Origin: Parachlamydiales bacterium
GTDB taxonomy: Bacteria; Chlamydiota; Chlamydiia; Chlamydiales; SM23-39
DNA length: 34,332 nucleotides
Assembly (NCBI GenBank): GCA_015661075.1
Contig: JACVQJ010000030.1
Location: 1-34,332, forward strand
Reading direction: 5' to 3'
The position numbers were made by a program, and so were the translations under genes. How positions within the stretch are numbered: position 1 is the stretch's first letter; every line of letters starts with the position of its first letter. A model generated the notes under the pieces. It was given only the letters and a program-made list of their open reading frames with translations, was not told the DNA's origin and did no database searches. Of this stretch, positions 25,562 through 34,076 are shown in pieces.

Positions 25562-26005
25562 ATGAGAACAAAACGAACTTTCCTCCTCCTCGAAGTGCTC
25601 ATGGCGATCGCTCTAGTCGCGGTCTTTGCCGCTCCCCTCATGCGCTGGCCGATCAAACACTATCGATCGCAGATCAACCGCCTCGAAGCATTCGAGCTGC
25701 AGCGCGCGGCCGACTGGACGTTCACGGAAATCAAGGAGCTTCTGTACAAAGAAGCCATTCCCTGGGAAAAACTGCCCGAGAAAGAACAGATCTTCGTCCA
25801 GACGCTGACCGATATACAAATACAAGTTCCGAATCTTACGGCTCGAACCATCCACCGCTCCTATACTCTGAAATGCAAAGGAGAGAAAGAAGGGATCCAC
25901 GGCGAGATCTTCCGCCTGTATCGAGTCGACATCGATCTGGGCGCCCCCAAGCCCTACCGCTACCGGGTTTTGGTGCAGCGCATTCCCGAAGAATCAAAAA
26001 AATAA
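25562..26005 (+). CDS. GspI-like minor pseudopilin of type II secretion
   Basis: This 147-residue protein begins MRTKRTFLLLEVLMAIALVA, a prepilin-type N-terminus: short basic leader, Glu at position +5 after the expected cleavage before F7, and a long hydrophobic helix. The LLEVLMA sequence and the small size are closest to GspI. The residue before the cleavage point is Thr, whereas Gly or Ala is usual, so processing by the prepilin peptidase is uncertain. The rest shows no cysteine pair other than a lone Cys. GspJ-like and GspK-like genes follow further along on the same strand, but an OPT transporter gene lies between. The protein would sit at the tip of the pseudopilus in the inner membrane. 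Confidence 0.65.
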   Translation: MRTKRTFLLLEVLMAIALVAVFAAPLMRWPIKHYRSQINRLEAFELQRAADWTFTEIKELLYKEAIPWEKLPEKEQIFVQTLTDIQIQVPNLTARTIHRSYTLKCKGEKEGIHGEIFRLYRVDIDLGAPKPYRYRVLVQRIPEESKK

Positions 26006-26056
26006 TGTCAAATAAATTTTGACCTCAGGCATAAATGATTAGTCTGGAGACTCGTT

Positions 26057-27940
26057 ATGTCTGGCAATGAATCCTTTGTGCCTCATATTTCTACCCACTC
26101 GAACATTCGGGAATTTTCCCTTCGGGCGACGATTCTTGGGATGATTTTTGGCTTTTTTTTCGCGATCGCCAATGCCTATTTAGCTCTTAAAATCGGACAG
26201 ACCATTTCAGCTTCGATCCCGGCAGCGATCCTGTCCATGGGGCTCATGAAGATCTTTTTCCGCAACACGACGATCCTGGAGCATAACATCGTTCAAACGA
26301 TCGCTACGGTGGGCGAGGGGCTAGCCGCTGGCGTTGTTTTCACGATCCCGGCGCTCTTTTTTCTGGGCGAATCACCTTCCATTGGACGCATTTTTCTTCT
26401 ATCTTCTCTCGGCGGCATTCTCGGCATCCTGTTCATGATCCCGATGCGTCGCTTCATCATCGTCGACGAGCACCGCAAATTGCCGTTTCCGGAAGGAACG
26501 GCCTGCGCCGAGATCCTGAAAGCCGGAGAAAAGAGCAGCAAATCGGCGATCATGGCCGTTTACGGTCTGATCGTATCGGGACTTTATAAGATCGCCACGA
26601 ATGCACTGTTTTTGTGGAAGGAGACGCCGGCCTGGACCTACAAATTTTTTCACAATACCCAGTTTAGCATCGACACATCGCCCGCACTGCTGGGAGTGGG
26701 CTATATCTGCGGCGCGCGCATCTCGACGTTGATGTTCACCGGCGGCGCGCTCGGATGGTGGATCATCATTCCGCTGATCAAGATGTTCGGTTTGGGCGCC
26801 ACAACGATCTATCCGTCGCAGATCCCGGTCGCGGACCTATCCGCTGACGACATTTGGGGCTATTATGTGCGCTATATCGGCGCGGGCACGGTAGCCATTG
26901 GCGGTATGTTAAGCCTGGTGCGCATTGCACCGCTGATTTATAAAACGATCAAAGTCAGTGCCAAAGAGCTCACTTCGGGGTTTTTCAGCCGTGCGCATCT
27001 GGAACGCACGGACCGCGACATTTCGATGGCCTGGCTGATCCTGGGCTCTGTCGCCACCATCCTGGCTCTGTGGCTCATTCCGGGATTGCCGATGAACTTT
27101 TTCACCATCGTGCTTCTCACGATCCTGGGATTTTTCTTCGTCGCCGTGACATCGCTCACCGTAGGGCTGGTTGGCAGTTCATCAAATCCCGTTTCCGGCA
27201 TGACCATCACAACACTGCTCATCACCTGCATCGTATTCGTATTGCTCGGCTGGACGGAGCGCATCTATCTCATCTCCGCCATTACGATGGGCTGCGTAGC
27301 CAGCACGGCTATTTGTATGGCGAGCACGACATCGCAAGATCTCAAGACGGGATTTTTGCTCGGCGCAACGCCGCGATCGCAACAGCTCGCAGAAATCGTG
27401 GGCATTCTGATTCCGTCGTTGGCGCTGGGCTATACAATTTATATTTTGAATGCGGCGTATCAGATCGGATCCAGCCTCATGCCGGCTCCACAGGCGATGC
27501 TAATGTCGATCATCGCGAACGGAGTCATCAATGGCGAGCTGCCCTATTCTCTCGTAATCATCGGAATTTTGATCGGCTTAGTTCTGGCTCTATTGAGAGT
27601 CCAGATCCTGCCTTTTGCAATAGGCCTTTATCTACCGCTTTCCCTATCGACCGCGATCATGGTCGGCGGGCTGGCACGCGCGATCGTGGATCGCAAAAGC
27701 TCCAGCGAACTCGCCCAGGAACGAGGCATTCTATTATCTTCGGGCCTCGTCGGCGGAGACGCTATTCTCGGCGTCATCATCGCCCTGTTGACGATCGTCG
27801 GGCTGATCCCTGAAACCGCATCGGCACTCTTGCCCGACTATATCAGCTTGGGCATGTTCCTGGCGCTCGGGCTGGGGGTTGCGATCTGGACGCTGTATCG
27901 GCAAAAAGACCGGCCCTATCCAAAAGAGCCCGGGCCTTAG
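26057..27940 (+). CDS. OPT-family oligopeptide transporter
   Basis: This 627-residue polytopic membrane protein has about 14-16 hydrophobic segments and resembles the oligopeptide transporter (OPT/YSL) family of bacteria. Family-like features are the N-terminal FSLRATILGMIFGFFFAIAN (24-43) followed by AYLALKIGQTISASIPAAIL, EGTACAEILKAGE (about 148-160) after a PFP segment, and TVGLVGSSSNPVSGMTI in the middle. Members import small peptides or metal chelates with protons. For an intracellular bacterium, uptake of host peptides is a reasonable inference. The ribosome-binding site is TGGAGA 8 nt before the ATG. It separates two pseudopilin genes and is not related to them in function. Confidence 0.88.
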   Translation: MSGNESFVPHISTHSNIREFSLRATILGMIFGFFFAIANAYLALKIGQTISASIPAAILSMGLMKIFFRNTTILEHNIVQTIATVGEGLAAGVVFTIPALFFLGESPSIGRIFLLSSLGGILGILFMIPMRRFIIVDEHRKLPFPEGTACAEILKAGEKSSKSAIMAVYGLIVSGLYKIATNALFLWKETPAWTYKFFHNTQFSIDTSPALLGVGYICGARISTLMFTGGALGWWIIIPLIKMFGLGATTIYPSQIPVADLSADDIWGYYVRYIGAGTVAIGGMLSLVRIAPLIYKTIKVSAKELTSGFFSRAHLERTDRDISMAWLILGSVATILALWLIPGLPMNFFTIVLLTILGFFFVAVTSLTVGLVGSSSNPVSGMTITTLLITCIVFVLLGWTERIYLISAITMGCVASTAICMASTTSQDLKTGFLLGATPRSQQLAEIVGILIPSLALGYTIYILNAAYQIGSSLMPAPQAMLMSIIANGVINGELPYSLVIIGILIGLVLALLRVQILPFAIGLYLPLSLSTAIMVGGLARAIVDRKSSSELAQERGILLSSGLVGGDAILGVIIALLTIVGLIPETASALLPDYISLGMFLALGLGVAIWTLYRQKDRPYPKEPGP

Positions 27941-28069
27941 GAACTGCGAAAAGTTTAAGGCTTAGCACGATAAGACTGAAAGCTTTCTTTTACCACAAAA
28001 AACCAAGTGCGCCTATCGTTATTCATTGCTACAATCAAAGATGCTATTCTCAATATATTATCTTGGACC

Positions 28070-28732
28070 ATGAAGCGAACAAAACGAGCGGCCATCTTAC
28101 TCGAAATGATCATAGCTCTCGGACTGACGGCCATATTATTATCTGTGCTTTTCCGCTTTTTTGCCGGCAGTGTTCGCATGGACCAAAAAGTAGATACCGC
28201 GCGCACTCAGCTATACCAACGGCAGCATTTCCAGATGCGTATGGCCACCATTCTCAATTCAATGGTGCCTCGATCGTCCATGTCGCCACCAAAAGGATCA
28301 TCATTTTATACAGTGGACGAAAAGATGCCGGGATTTATCACCATTTTTGATAATGGCATCGATCCCGATCCATTGTACAGTGGACCGATTCTCGGCAAAG
28401 TATTTCTCGATCTCAATGGCAATTTAACGCTGGCGCTTTGGCCTCTGGAAAAACAGGAAAAAAACATTTACCGCACGGAAATCCTTCTTTCGAACGTGCA
28501 AAAAATACGCTTCCAGTTTCTGGCCAAAAAATCCCTCCAACATACCGACTCAAAAGCAATTCCCATCAACTCAACCCTTGAGTGGCGCACCAACTGGCCG
28601 CAAAACTGCTGGGACATCCCTTCTATGATTCGTCTGATCATCGATCAAAATAACCAGGAGACCGGATTCGCATTCGCACTGCCATCGATCGAACCGATCA
28701 TCACCTACCACGAAAACGGAGTCAAGGGATGA
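28070..28732 (+). CDS. GspJ-like minor pseudopilin of type II secretion
   Basis: I chose the ATG at 28070 because the product then starts MKRTKRAAILLEMIIALGLT, a prepilin leader with Glu at +5. A frame starting with GTG at 28007 would bury this signal. At 220 residues with LLEM at the signal, it is closest to GspJ. No strong ribosome-binding site is seen. It overlaps the next gene by 4 bp (ATGA at 28729), so the two are coupled, as gspJ and gspK are in type II secretion operons. The body has no other recognisable motif. Chlamydial type II secretion moves proteins from the periplasm outward. Confidence 0.65.
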   Translation: MKRTKRAAILLEMIIALGLTAILLSVLFRFFAGSVRMDQKVDTARTQLYQRQHFQMRMATILNSMVPRSSMSPPKGSSFYTVDEKMPGFITIFDNGIDPDPLYSGPILGKVFLDLNGNLTLALWPLEKQEKNIYRTEILLSNVQKIRFQFLAKKSLQHTDSKAIPINSTLEWRTNWPQNCWDIPSMIRLIIDQNNQETGFAFALPSIEPIITYHENGVKG

Positions 28733-29613
28733 ACATCCTCAGCATGGTCATGGGACTCCTCCTGATTTTTGCCTGCACATTTACATTGTCTTTGCGCAAA
28801 GCCACCGTGACGCAAGGAGTGGAAAAAACCTATCAGGCGCATCTCAAAGCGTCGCGCAAAATCCAAAATTCCTACGAGAGTCTTTGTTATCGACGGATGC
28901 GCGGCGTAAAACCAAAGAATCCCGAAGGGCAAGCAACTGAAACTCCTAAAAAAGAAACCCGCATCGAACCGCTGAATCTCGATTGCGCCCGTCTGAACCT
29001 CTGGCCTCTCGTGATGGACGGCGCTGAGAAGCATCCCACTCTTTATGAAATGGCCGCCCAGCTCCTGAGATCTTTTTATGGCTCTGCTTTTCTCAATCAA
29101 CAGCCTCGGCTCGAATATCACATGCTCGACGCCATTCTCGCAGCCGCGAACAATGAAAAATCCAACGCATCATCTGTTTTTCTGGAAAAACTCGCCTTGA
29201 AGGATTTTCATGTCAAGCCGCTTTACACAATGCAGACTCTGTACTATCACATGCTGCGGGGCACCAAGAAAAGCGCAGGCGATCAAAGCTATCCCGCGCT
29301 TCTCGAATATCTGATGGTCGAAAATAAAAAATCATCGATCTGCATCCATCACGCATCGATTGAAATGCTCTCGGCTCTATTTGGTCCGCGCGCAGCTCAT
29401 GCAATATTTCATGAACGGCAAGAGAGCGAGACGCCCTTGACGGTCGAACGGGTGCAAGACCTGTGCAGCCAGAACGGGAAGATCGGTTTGAGCGATGAAT
29501 TTTTTGAACTCTTCGACTGGCAAGCCTCGCGCCACCATTCCTCCGGACATAAAACGCTGGTCCATGAGGAAGCGGATGTCTGCTTGAAACAGAAAGTATT
29601 TTTTTCATCCTAG
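28729..29613 (+). CDS. GspK-like protein, probable type II secretion pseudopilus component
   Basis: This 294-residue protein starts MNILSMVMGLLLIFACTFTL, a single N-terminal membrane helix without a Glu at +5, as in GspK, the largest minor pseudopilin. Length and position after a GspJ-like gene fit that role. Sequence evidence alone is weak, and a chlamydia-specific membrane protein is the alternative. It has an internal charged linker (about 64-80, with ETPKKETRIE) and a soluble helical domain with several Cys (C52, C84 and others). The stop lies 12 bp before the convergent histidine kinase gene. Confidence 0.5.
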   Translation: MNILSMVMGLLLIFACTFTLSLRKATVTQGVEKTYQAHLKASRKIQNSYESLCYRRMRGVKPKNPEGQATETPKKETRIEPLNLDCARLNLWPLVMDGAEKHPTLYEMAAQLLRSFYGSAFLNQQPRLEYHMLDAILAAANNEKSNASSVFLEKLALKDFHVKPLYTMQTLYYHMLRGTKKSAGDQSYPALLEYLMVENKKSSICIHHASIEMLSALFGPRAAHAIFHERQESETPLTVERVQDLCSQNGKIGLSDEFFELFDWQASRHHSSGHKTLVHEEADVCLKQKVFFSS

Positions 29614-29625
29614 CAAAGAACGTAC

Positions 29626-31413
29626 CTAATCTATCACTGCCGGAAGGCGTGCAGTAAACGTACTTCCCTCTCCCAGATGAGATATGACGGTCACTTCCCC
29701 GCGATGTTTTTGGATGATCGTCTTGACAATCGACAATCCCAGACCCGTGCCGCCAAATTTGCGCGAGCGCGCTTTGTCGACTGTGTAAAAACGGTCAAAA
29801 ATGCGGTGCAGATCCGTCTCCGGAATCCCAATACCGCGATCTTTGATCGATAGCAACACCTGGTCATTGGATGGCTCGATGAGCATTTCGATCTGGGCGG
29901 GAACGGGCGAGTATTTCACTGCGTTTTCTAACAGATTCATGATGGCCATCGCCAGCAGATCGCCATCGGCCAAAATCAGCGCCTGATCCGTTTTTCTTTC
30001 GATGGAGATTTTCACAGTCGGCTGGGCGACGAGAAGAAGCTGTTTGCAATTTTCAGCAATCGCGATGAGATCGACCGATTGAAATTGATCTTCGTGCAGA
30101 TTTTCAATATCCGCAAGAATAAGAAGGCTTTTGACCAGCGCATTGAGCCGAATGCAGGTCTTCAAAATCTTTTCCGTAATCTCCTTCGTCTGGGCCTGTG
30201 ATAGCTGCGGCAAATCATGCAGCGTCTCGGCAAATCCGCGGATGATCGTGATCGGCGTTCGCAATTCATGCGAGGCATTGGCGATAAAATCCTTGCCCAT
30301 TTCAATCACTTCATAATCGGACGTCTTGTCCTGCAAGACGAGAATCACTCCGCTGTGCTGCGCTAAAGGCGCGGCAATGAGATCGAAATAGAGATTGGGC
30401 GATTCATTGACGGTAAACGTTTCAATCATCATCTCTGAGCGCTCGATCGCCTTCTCAATGAGCTGCCGGCATTTAACCGCCATCTCCTGGCGATGCGCCC
30501 GAATCTCGCTGAACTTTTCAAAAGATAATATTTCCACGCTCAATCCCAGCATTTTGCCGGCAGAGGCATTGGCGAAAGTAATTGATCCGTTGACATCGAC
30601 GGCGACTACGCCTTCACCCAGCGATTCCAAAATTTCTTTCGTTCGCTCCTGCTGCTCGACCAGATTGGCGATCTGTTTTTGAATGCGGTCGTTCATGTCG
30701 TTGAATGTTTTGGCCAGCTTGCCGAACTCGGATTTTGACTGGATCTTTCCTTTGATCTCAATGCGCGGAATAAAATCCGCCTTTCCCTCCTGATAGGGGC
30801 GGATCGCGGAGATAATATCCTGAATGGGGCTGGTCATCCGATAAATCACAAACCAGATCATGATTCCATACAGAACGAGAACGATCATCCCCAACGTCAA
30901 AAATCCGATCTCGAAATCGTGCGCCAGCGTGCGGATCTCGGTAAAAGGAAGTCCGATGCGCAGCACATATTCCTGCCCGTGGGAATCAAACGGCCGGGCG
31001 AAATAGATGAGCGATTGGCGAAATATCGGCGAATAGCGGCTCCCATGCCCCTGACCGTATTTAAGAGCTCCCATCACCTCGGAGCGATCTTCATTCATCA
31101 GCTGCTGCTGATCGATCTTGGCCGCCATGGAAAAATGAGTGTCGTAGGCGGGCAACCCATCGCGATTAAAAAGAGTGATGCGAAAAAAAACAAATGCCTT
31201 TTCCGCCCGCAAATATTCAATCATGCGATCGAGATCCGGCGCTTTTTCAATCTTGGCGATCAATTCACCGGCGCGCTTTTCCAATGAATGAATCGTGATG
31301 AAACTGACCGCCCGCTCTACGAAGGGAAAAAAAACAGCCAGGCACAGCACCAAAAGGACGATGTGGATGAGCAGCGTTTTTTTGCGAAAACTAAAAAAAT
31401 ATCGGTAGAGCAT
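29626..31413 (-). CDS. Membrane sensor histidine kinase, PhoR-like
   Basis: The start at the ATG at 31413 follows the pepP stop by one base (TAAGATG), which fits coupled translation. A longer frame would overlap pepP. The 595-residue protein has a membrane segment (about 13-35), an external sensor region, a second membrane segment (about 169-191), a HAMP linker, a PAS-like domain (about 261-365), the phosphorylated His in ASHELRTPIT (about residue 382), the N box NLLENAVKYSP (about 493-503) and ATP-lid motifs DRGIGIP and GGTGLGLS. This layout is that of PhoR-type kinases. No response regulator gene lies nearby in the window, so its partner is elsewhere. The signal is unknown. Confidence 0.92.
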   Translation of the reverse strand: MLYRYFFSFRKKTLLIHIVLLVLCLAVFFPFVERAVSFITIHSLEKRAGELIAKIEKAPDLDRMIEYLRAEKAFVFFRITLFNRDGLPAYDTHFSMAAKIDQQQLMNEDRSEVMGALKYGQGHGSRYSPIFRQSLIYFARPFDSHGQEYVLRIGLPFTEIRTLAHDFEIGFLTLGMIVLVLYGIMIWFVIYRMTSPIQDIISAIRPYQEGKADFIPRIEIKGKIQSKSEFGKLAKTFNDMNDRIQKQIANLVEQQERTKEILESLGEGVVAVDVNGSITFANASAGKMLGLSVEILSFEKFSEIRAHRQEMAVKCRQLIEKAIERSEMMIETFTVNESPNLYFDLIAAPLAQHSGVILVLQDKTSDYEVIEMGKDFIANASHELRTPITIIRGFAETLHDLPQLSQAQTKEITEKILKTCIRLNALVKSLLILADIENLHEDQFQSVDLIAIAENCKQLLLVAQPTVKISIERKTDQALILADGDLLAMAIMNLLENAVKYSPVPAQIEMLIEPSNDQVLLSIKDRGIGIPETDLHRIFDRFYTVDKARSRKFGGTGLGLSIVKTIIQKHRGEVTVISHLGEGSTFTARLPAVID

Positions 31414-31414
31414 C

Positions 31415-32431
31415 TTATTCCAGTGGATAAAACGATTCGAACCCTTCTTTTGTGACAATGCCGGTATTCTCATAGCGAACGCCGCCCAGCCCCGGCCGAT
31501 AGAGCCCGGGTTCGATGGCGATCACCATACCGGATTGCAGCAACATCTCCCGATCATCTCCGTCCCACCGGATCAATGGGCATTCATGCGCCTCGAGGCC
31601 AATCCCATGGCCCAGACTATGGGAAAAGAGCTCTTCGACCCCGGCTCGCTTAAATACATCGCGCGCGGCCCGGTCCAGCGAGCCAACGGTAGCGCCAACG
31701 CGCACCTGCTCGCGGGCGGCCCGATCCGCCGCACGGACGAGATCCTGCATTTTTTGCAGCATCGGATCGGGCCGCCCGAAGAAAAAGGTGCGCGTCGCAT
31801 CCGCACAATATTTTTCTATCATGGCGCCCACGTCGACGAGGACGATCTGATCCTTTTGCAGCCGCGCATCGGCGGCGCGATGGTGGGGATAGGCGCTATT
31901 TTCGCCAAACGCCACAATCGGATCAAAAGCCATCCCGCCCGCTCCGCGCTGCCGAACAAAGAACTCGAATTCGAAGGCCAATTCCTTCTCGCTGATGCCT
32001 TCTTTCAATCGAGATTGGATATGCCGAATTCCTTCCCAGGTCAGCTGAGCCGCGCGCCGAAGATGCTCGATTTCATTCGGCTCTTTGATCAGCCGCAGCT
32101 CTTTGAGAGGCTGCACAATCGGGATAAATCGCGCATCGGGGCTTTCTTTTTGCAGCTGGCCCAGATTTGCCACCGTCGTCCAAGCGCTGTCAAATCCGAT
32201 GTTTCCTGTTTGCGGCAGCTCCTTTCCTTTGACCCAAAGAGAAACCGGGCAGGGCGCCTTGCCTGACACAGCACTAAAATACCGCCCATCGACCACCAGC
32301 TCGACCCTGTCAGGAAATACCCATAACCGCCCCTTCGAGAGCGTAAGGCGGGTCAAATACAGCAGATCGATGGGATTTTCGATGAGCAATGCATCGATCT
32401 TCCAATCCCGCAAACGCTCTTGAATCTTCAT
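31415..32431 (-). CDS. pepP: Xaa-Pro aminopeptidase (M24 family)
   Basis: This enzyme removes N-terminal residues that precede proline. The ATG at 32431 overlaps the mutL stop (ATGA). A frame extending to 32644 only reads through mutL and gives an unlikely N-terminus. The 338-residue protein starts MKIQERLRDWKIDALL, and the M24 metal-binding set is visible: VDVGA, then DATRTFF, GHGIGLEAHE and IEPGLY, with the final Glu in RYENTGIV. The length fits the short PepQ/PepP-like type found in chlamydiae. The stop is one base before the histidine kinase start, so mutL-pepP-kinase is one operon. From memory, pepP and mutL are neighbours in Chlamydia trachomatis too. Confidence 0.93.
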   Translation of the reverse strand: MKIQERLRDWKIDALLIENPIDLLYLTRLTLSKGRLWVFPDRVELVVDGRYFSAVSGKAPCPVSLWVKGKELPQTGNIGFDSAWTTVANLGQLQKESPDARFIPIVQPLKELRLIKEPNEIEHLRRAAQLTWEGIRHIQSRLKEGISEKELAFEFEFFVRQRGAGGMAFDPIVAFGENSAYPHHRAADARLQKDQIVLVDVGAMIEKYCADATRTFFFGRPDPMLQKMQDLVRAADRAAREQVRVGATVGSLDRAARDVFKRAGVEELFSHSLGHGIGLEAHECPLIRWDGDDREMLLQSGMVIAIEPGLYRPGLGGVRYENTGIVTKEGFESFYPLE

Positions 32432-34005
32432 TGTCTTCTCAAAAAAAGTTTTTCCAAATCCGCGGCCAGAAGTTTCACTTCCCGCATCAAGCCGCTTTTC
32501 CAAAGAGCTTCCGCCTCGGCAATCGTCGGACGCCGGAACGCCGTCTGGCTCAAGCGCCGGATCGTTTCGCCGAGCGGCATCTCCCGCCCAATATCCTCTT
32601 GGATCGCCTCGAAAAAAACGGCGGCCATCGCCGGATCGAGCCATTCGGGAACGGCATCGCAGCTGAGCTGGCGGGGGCCGATCACCTGGACGTCCATTCC
32701 CACCTCCGCACAGCGAGCGATCAGCTCATTCATCCTGAGCGACTCTTCAGCTGTCAACGTTAGGCGCACAGGAACCATGAGCGTCTGCAAAGAGCCCTTT
32801 TTCAACACCTTTTGCTGCAATGCCTCGCGTAAATCGACGAGCAGTACATCCGATCCGCGCTCGGCGAGCAAATAGGAACCGACAACGGCCAGAGCTCGGC
32901 CCTCCACCTCTTTGTCCCACAGCACGCCCTGCACGCTGACCGGCTGGGCGGCGTTTTCCTGAAAAGGCTCATCCCATGGATCTCGATGTTTCAAAAATGG
33001 CGCCGGCTCGAATGAGATATTATCAGAAAAAGACGGCAGATTGCCGGGCACAAACGCGCGCTGAATGGAATCGCGAACAAAACAAAAAAGTTTTCCCTCG
33101 TCCTGGAATCGCACCTCTTTTTTCTGGGGATGGACATTGACGTCGAACTCTTCGGGATTGTGTTCGAGATAAAGAACGATCATCGGATGGGATCCTTCTT
33201 GTAGCCGCGTCCCGTAGGCTTCGCGCACCGCTCGGGAAATGAGCGGCGAAAAGATCGGACGGCGGTTCACAAAAAAGTGCTGTCCCAGCCGCGTGAAGCG
33301 CGCATCGACGGGATCGCCCAGCCAACCGGATAGATTCTTCTGCTCCAGCCAGACGCCTTTTTCGCTCAGATCGGATCCCAAAACTGCCTGAATGCGGGTT
33401 TTCCAATCCGATGCATCCACGCTGAGCAAGACCTGGCCCTGCGAGCGCAAGACAAAGGCAATCCGCGGCTCTGACAAAGCCATCGACTGAACAGCCCGCA
33501 TGACCTGGGTCGCGTTCGCCTGCGGAGATTTGAGAAATTTTCGACGGGCGGGCGTATTGAAAAACAGCGAGCGCACTTCGATGCTCGTCCCAGGGTTGCG
33601 CGCACAGGGTTCCATCGGCGAAACGCGGCCGCCCTCGGCCATCAGGCGATGGCCCAGGTTAGAGCGCGATGTGCGGATATCCACCTTTGAAACGGACGCG
33701 ATGGCAGCCAGCGCCTCGCCGCGAAACCCCATCGTCTCCAAAGCGTCCAGATCGTCGATGTCGGTAATTTTTGAGGTCGCATGGCGGAGCAGACACAATG
33801 CCAGATCGGATGAGTCCATGCCGCAGCCATCGTCCTCCACTTTAATCAATTGTTGACCGCCGGCCTGAATCTCGATTTCAATGCGCTGGGCTTTCGCGTC
33901 AATCGCGTTGTCGACCAGTTCCTTCACCACCGAAGCGGGGTTTTCAATCACCTCGCCGGCAGCGATTTTGTTGATCACATCATCGGACAATAGAGCTATT
34001 TTCAT
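32428..34005 (-). CDS. mutL: DNA mismatch repair protein MutL
   Basis: MutL links MutS mismatch recognition to strand removal. I chose the ATG at 34005 because GGTGAAG lies just upstream and the product begins MKIALLSDDVINKIAAGEVI, as MutL proteins do. An ATG at 34017 would add four residues. The GHKL ATPase motifs are visible: ELVDNAIDA (motif I), EDDGCGMD (motif II), and GFRGEALAAI with the RHATSKI region (motif III). At 525 residues it is short but complete. The C-terminal dimerisation part (MPVRLTLTAEES and following) lacks a DQHA(x)2E(x)4E endonuclease motif, as in E. coli-type MutL. It is the first gene of the mutL-pepP-kinase operon. Confidence 0.96.
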   Translation of the reverse strand: MKIALLSDDVINKIAAGEVIENPASVVKELVDNAIDAKAQRIEIEIQAGGQQLIKVEDDGCGMDSSDLALCLLRHATSKITDIDDLDALETMGFRGEALAAIASVSKVDIRTSRSNLGHRLMAEGGRVSPMEPCARNPGTSIEVRSLFFNTPARRKFLKSPQANATQVMRAVQSMALSEPRIAFVLRSQGQVLLSVDASDWKTRIQAVLGSDLSEKGVWLEQKNLSGWLGDPVDARFTRLGQHFFVNRRPIFSPLISRAVREAYGTRLQEGSHPMIVLYLEHNPEEFDVNVHPQKKEVRFQDEGKLFCFVRDSIQRAFVPGNLPSFSDNISFEPAPFLKHRDPWDEPFQENAAQPVSVQGVLWDKEVEGRALAVVGSYLLAERGSDVLLVDLREALQQKVLKKGSLQTLMVPVRLTLTAEESLRMNELIARCAEVGMDVQVIGPRQLSCDAVPEWLDPAMAAVFFEAIQEDIGREMPLGETIRRLSQTAFRRPTIAEAEALWKSGLMREVKLLAADLEKLFLRRQ

Positions 34006-34076
34006 CTTCACCAGCATACATTTTTACGCCTTTTCCGAACTATCTGTGAAATCACATCCTTCGGTATACTCACCTT

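Noticed and set aside
27070..27813. A 247-codon plus-strand frame inside the OPT transporter gene
   Set aside because: It is out of frame with the transporter, rich in His and Arg, and has no membrane segments or known motif.
31535..32266. A 243-codon plus-strand frame opposite pepP
   Set aside because: It is the antisense shadow of a gene with all metal-binding motifs; no start signal or domain is seen.
32432..32644. N-terminal extension of pepP upstream of 32431
   Set aside because: The extra 71 residues are the mutL coding region read in another frame, while the ATG at 32431 overlaps the mutL stop as expected for coupled genes.
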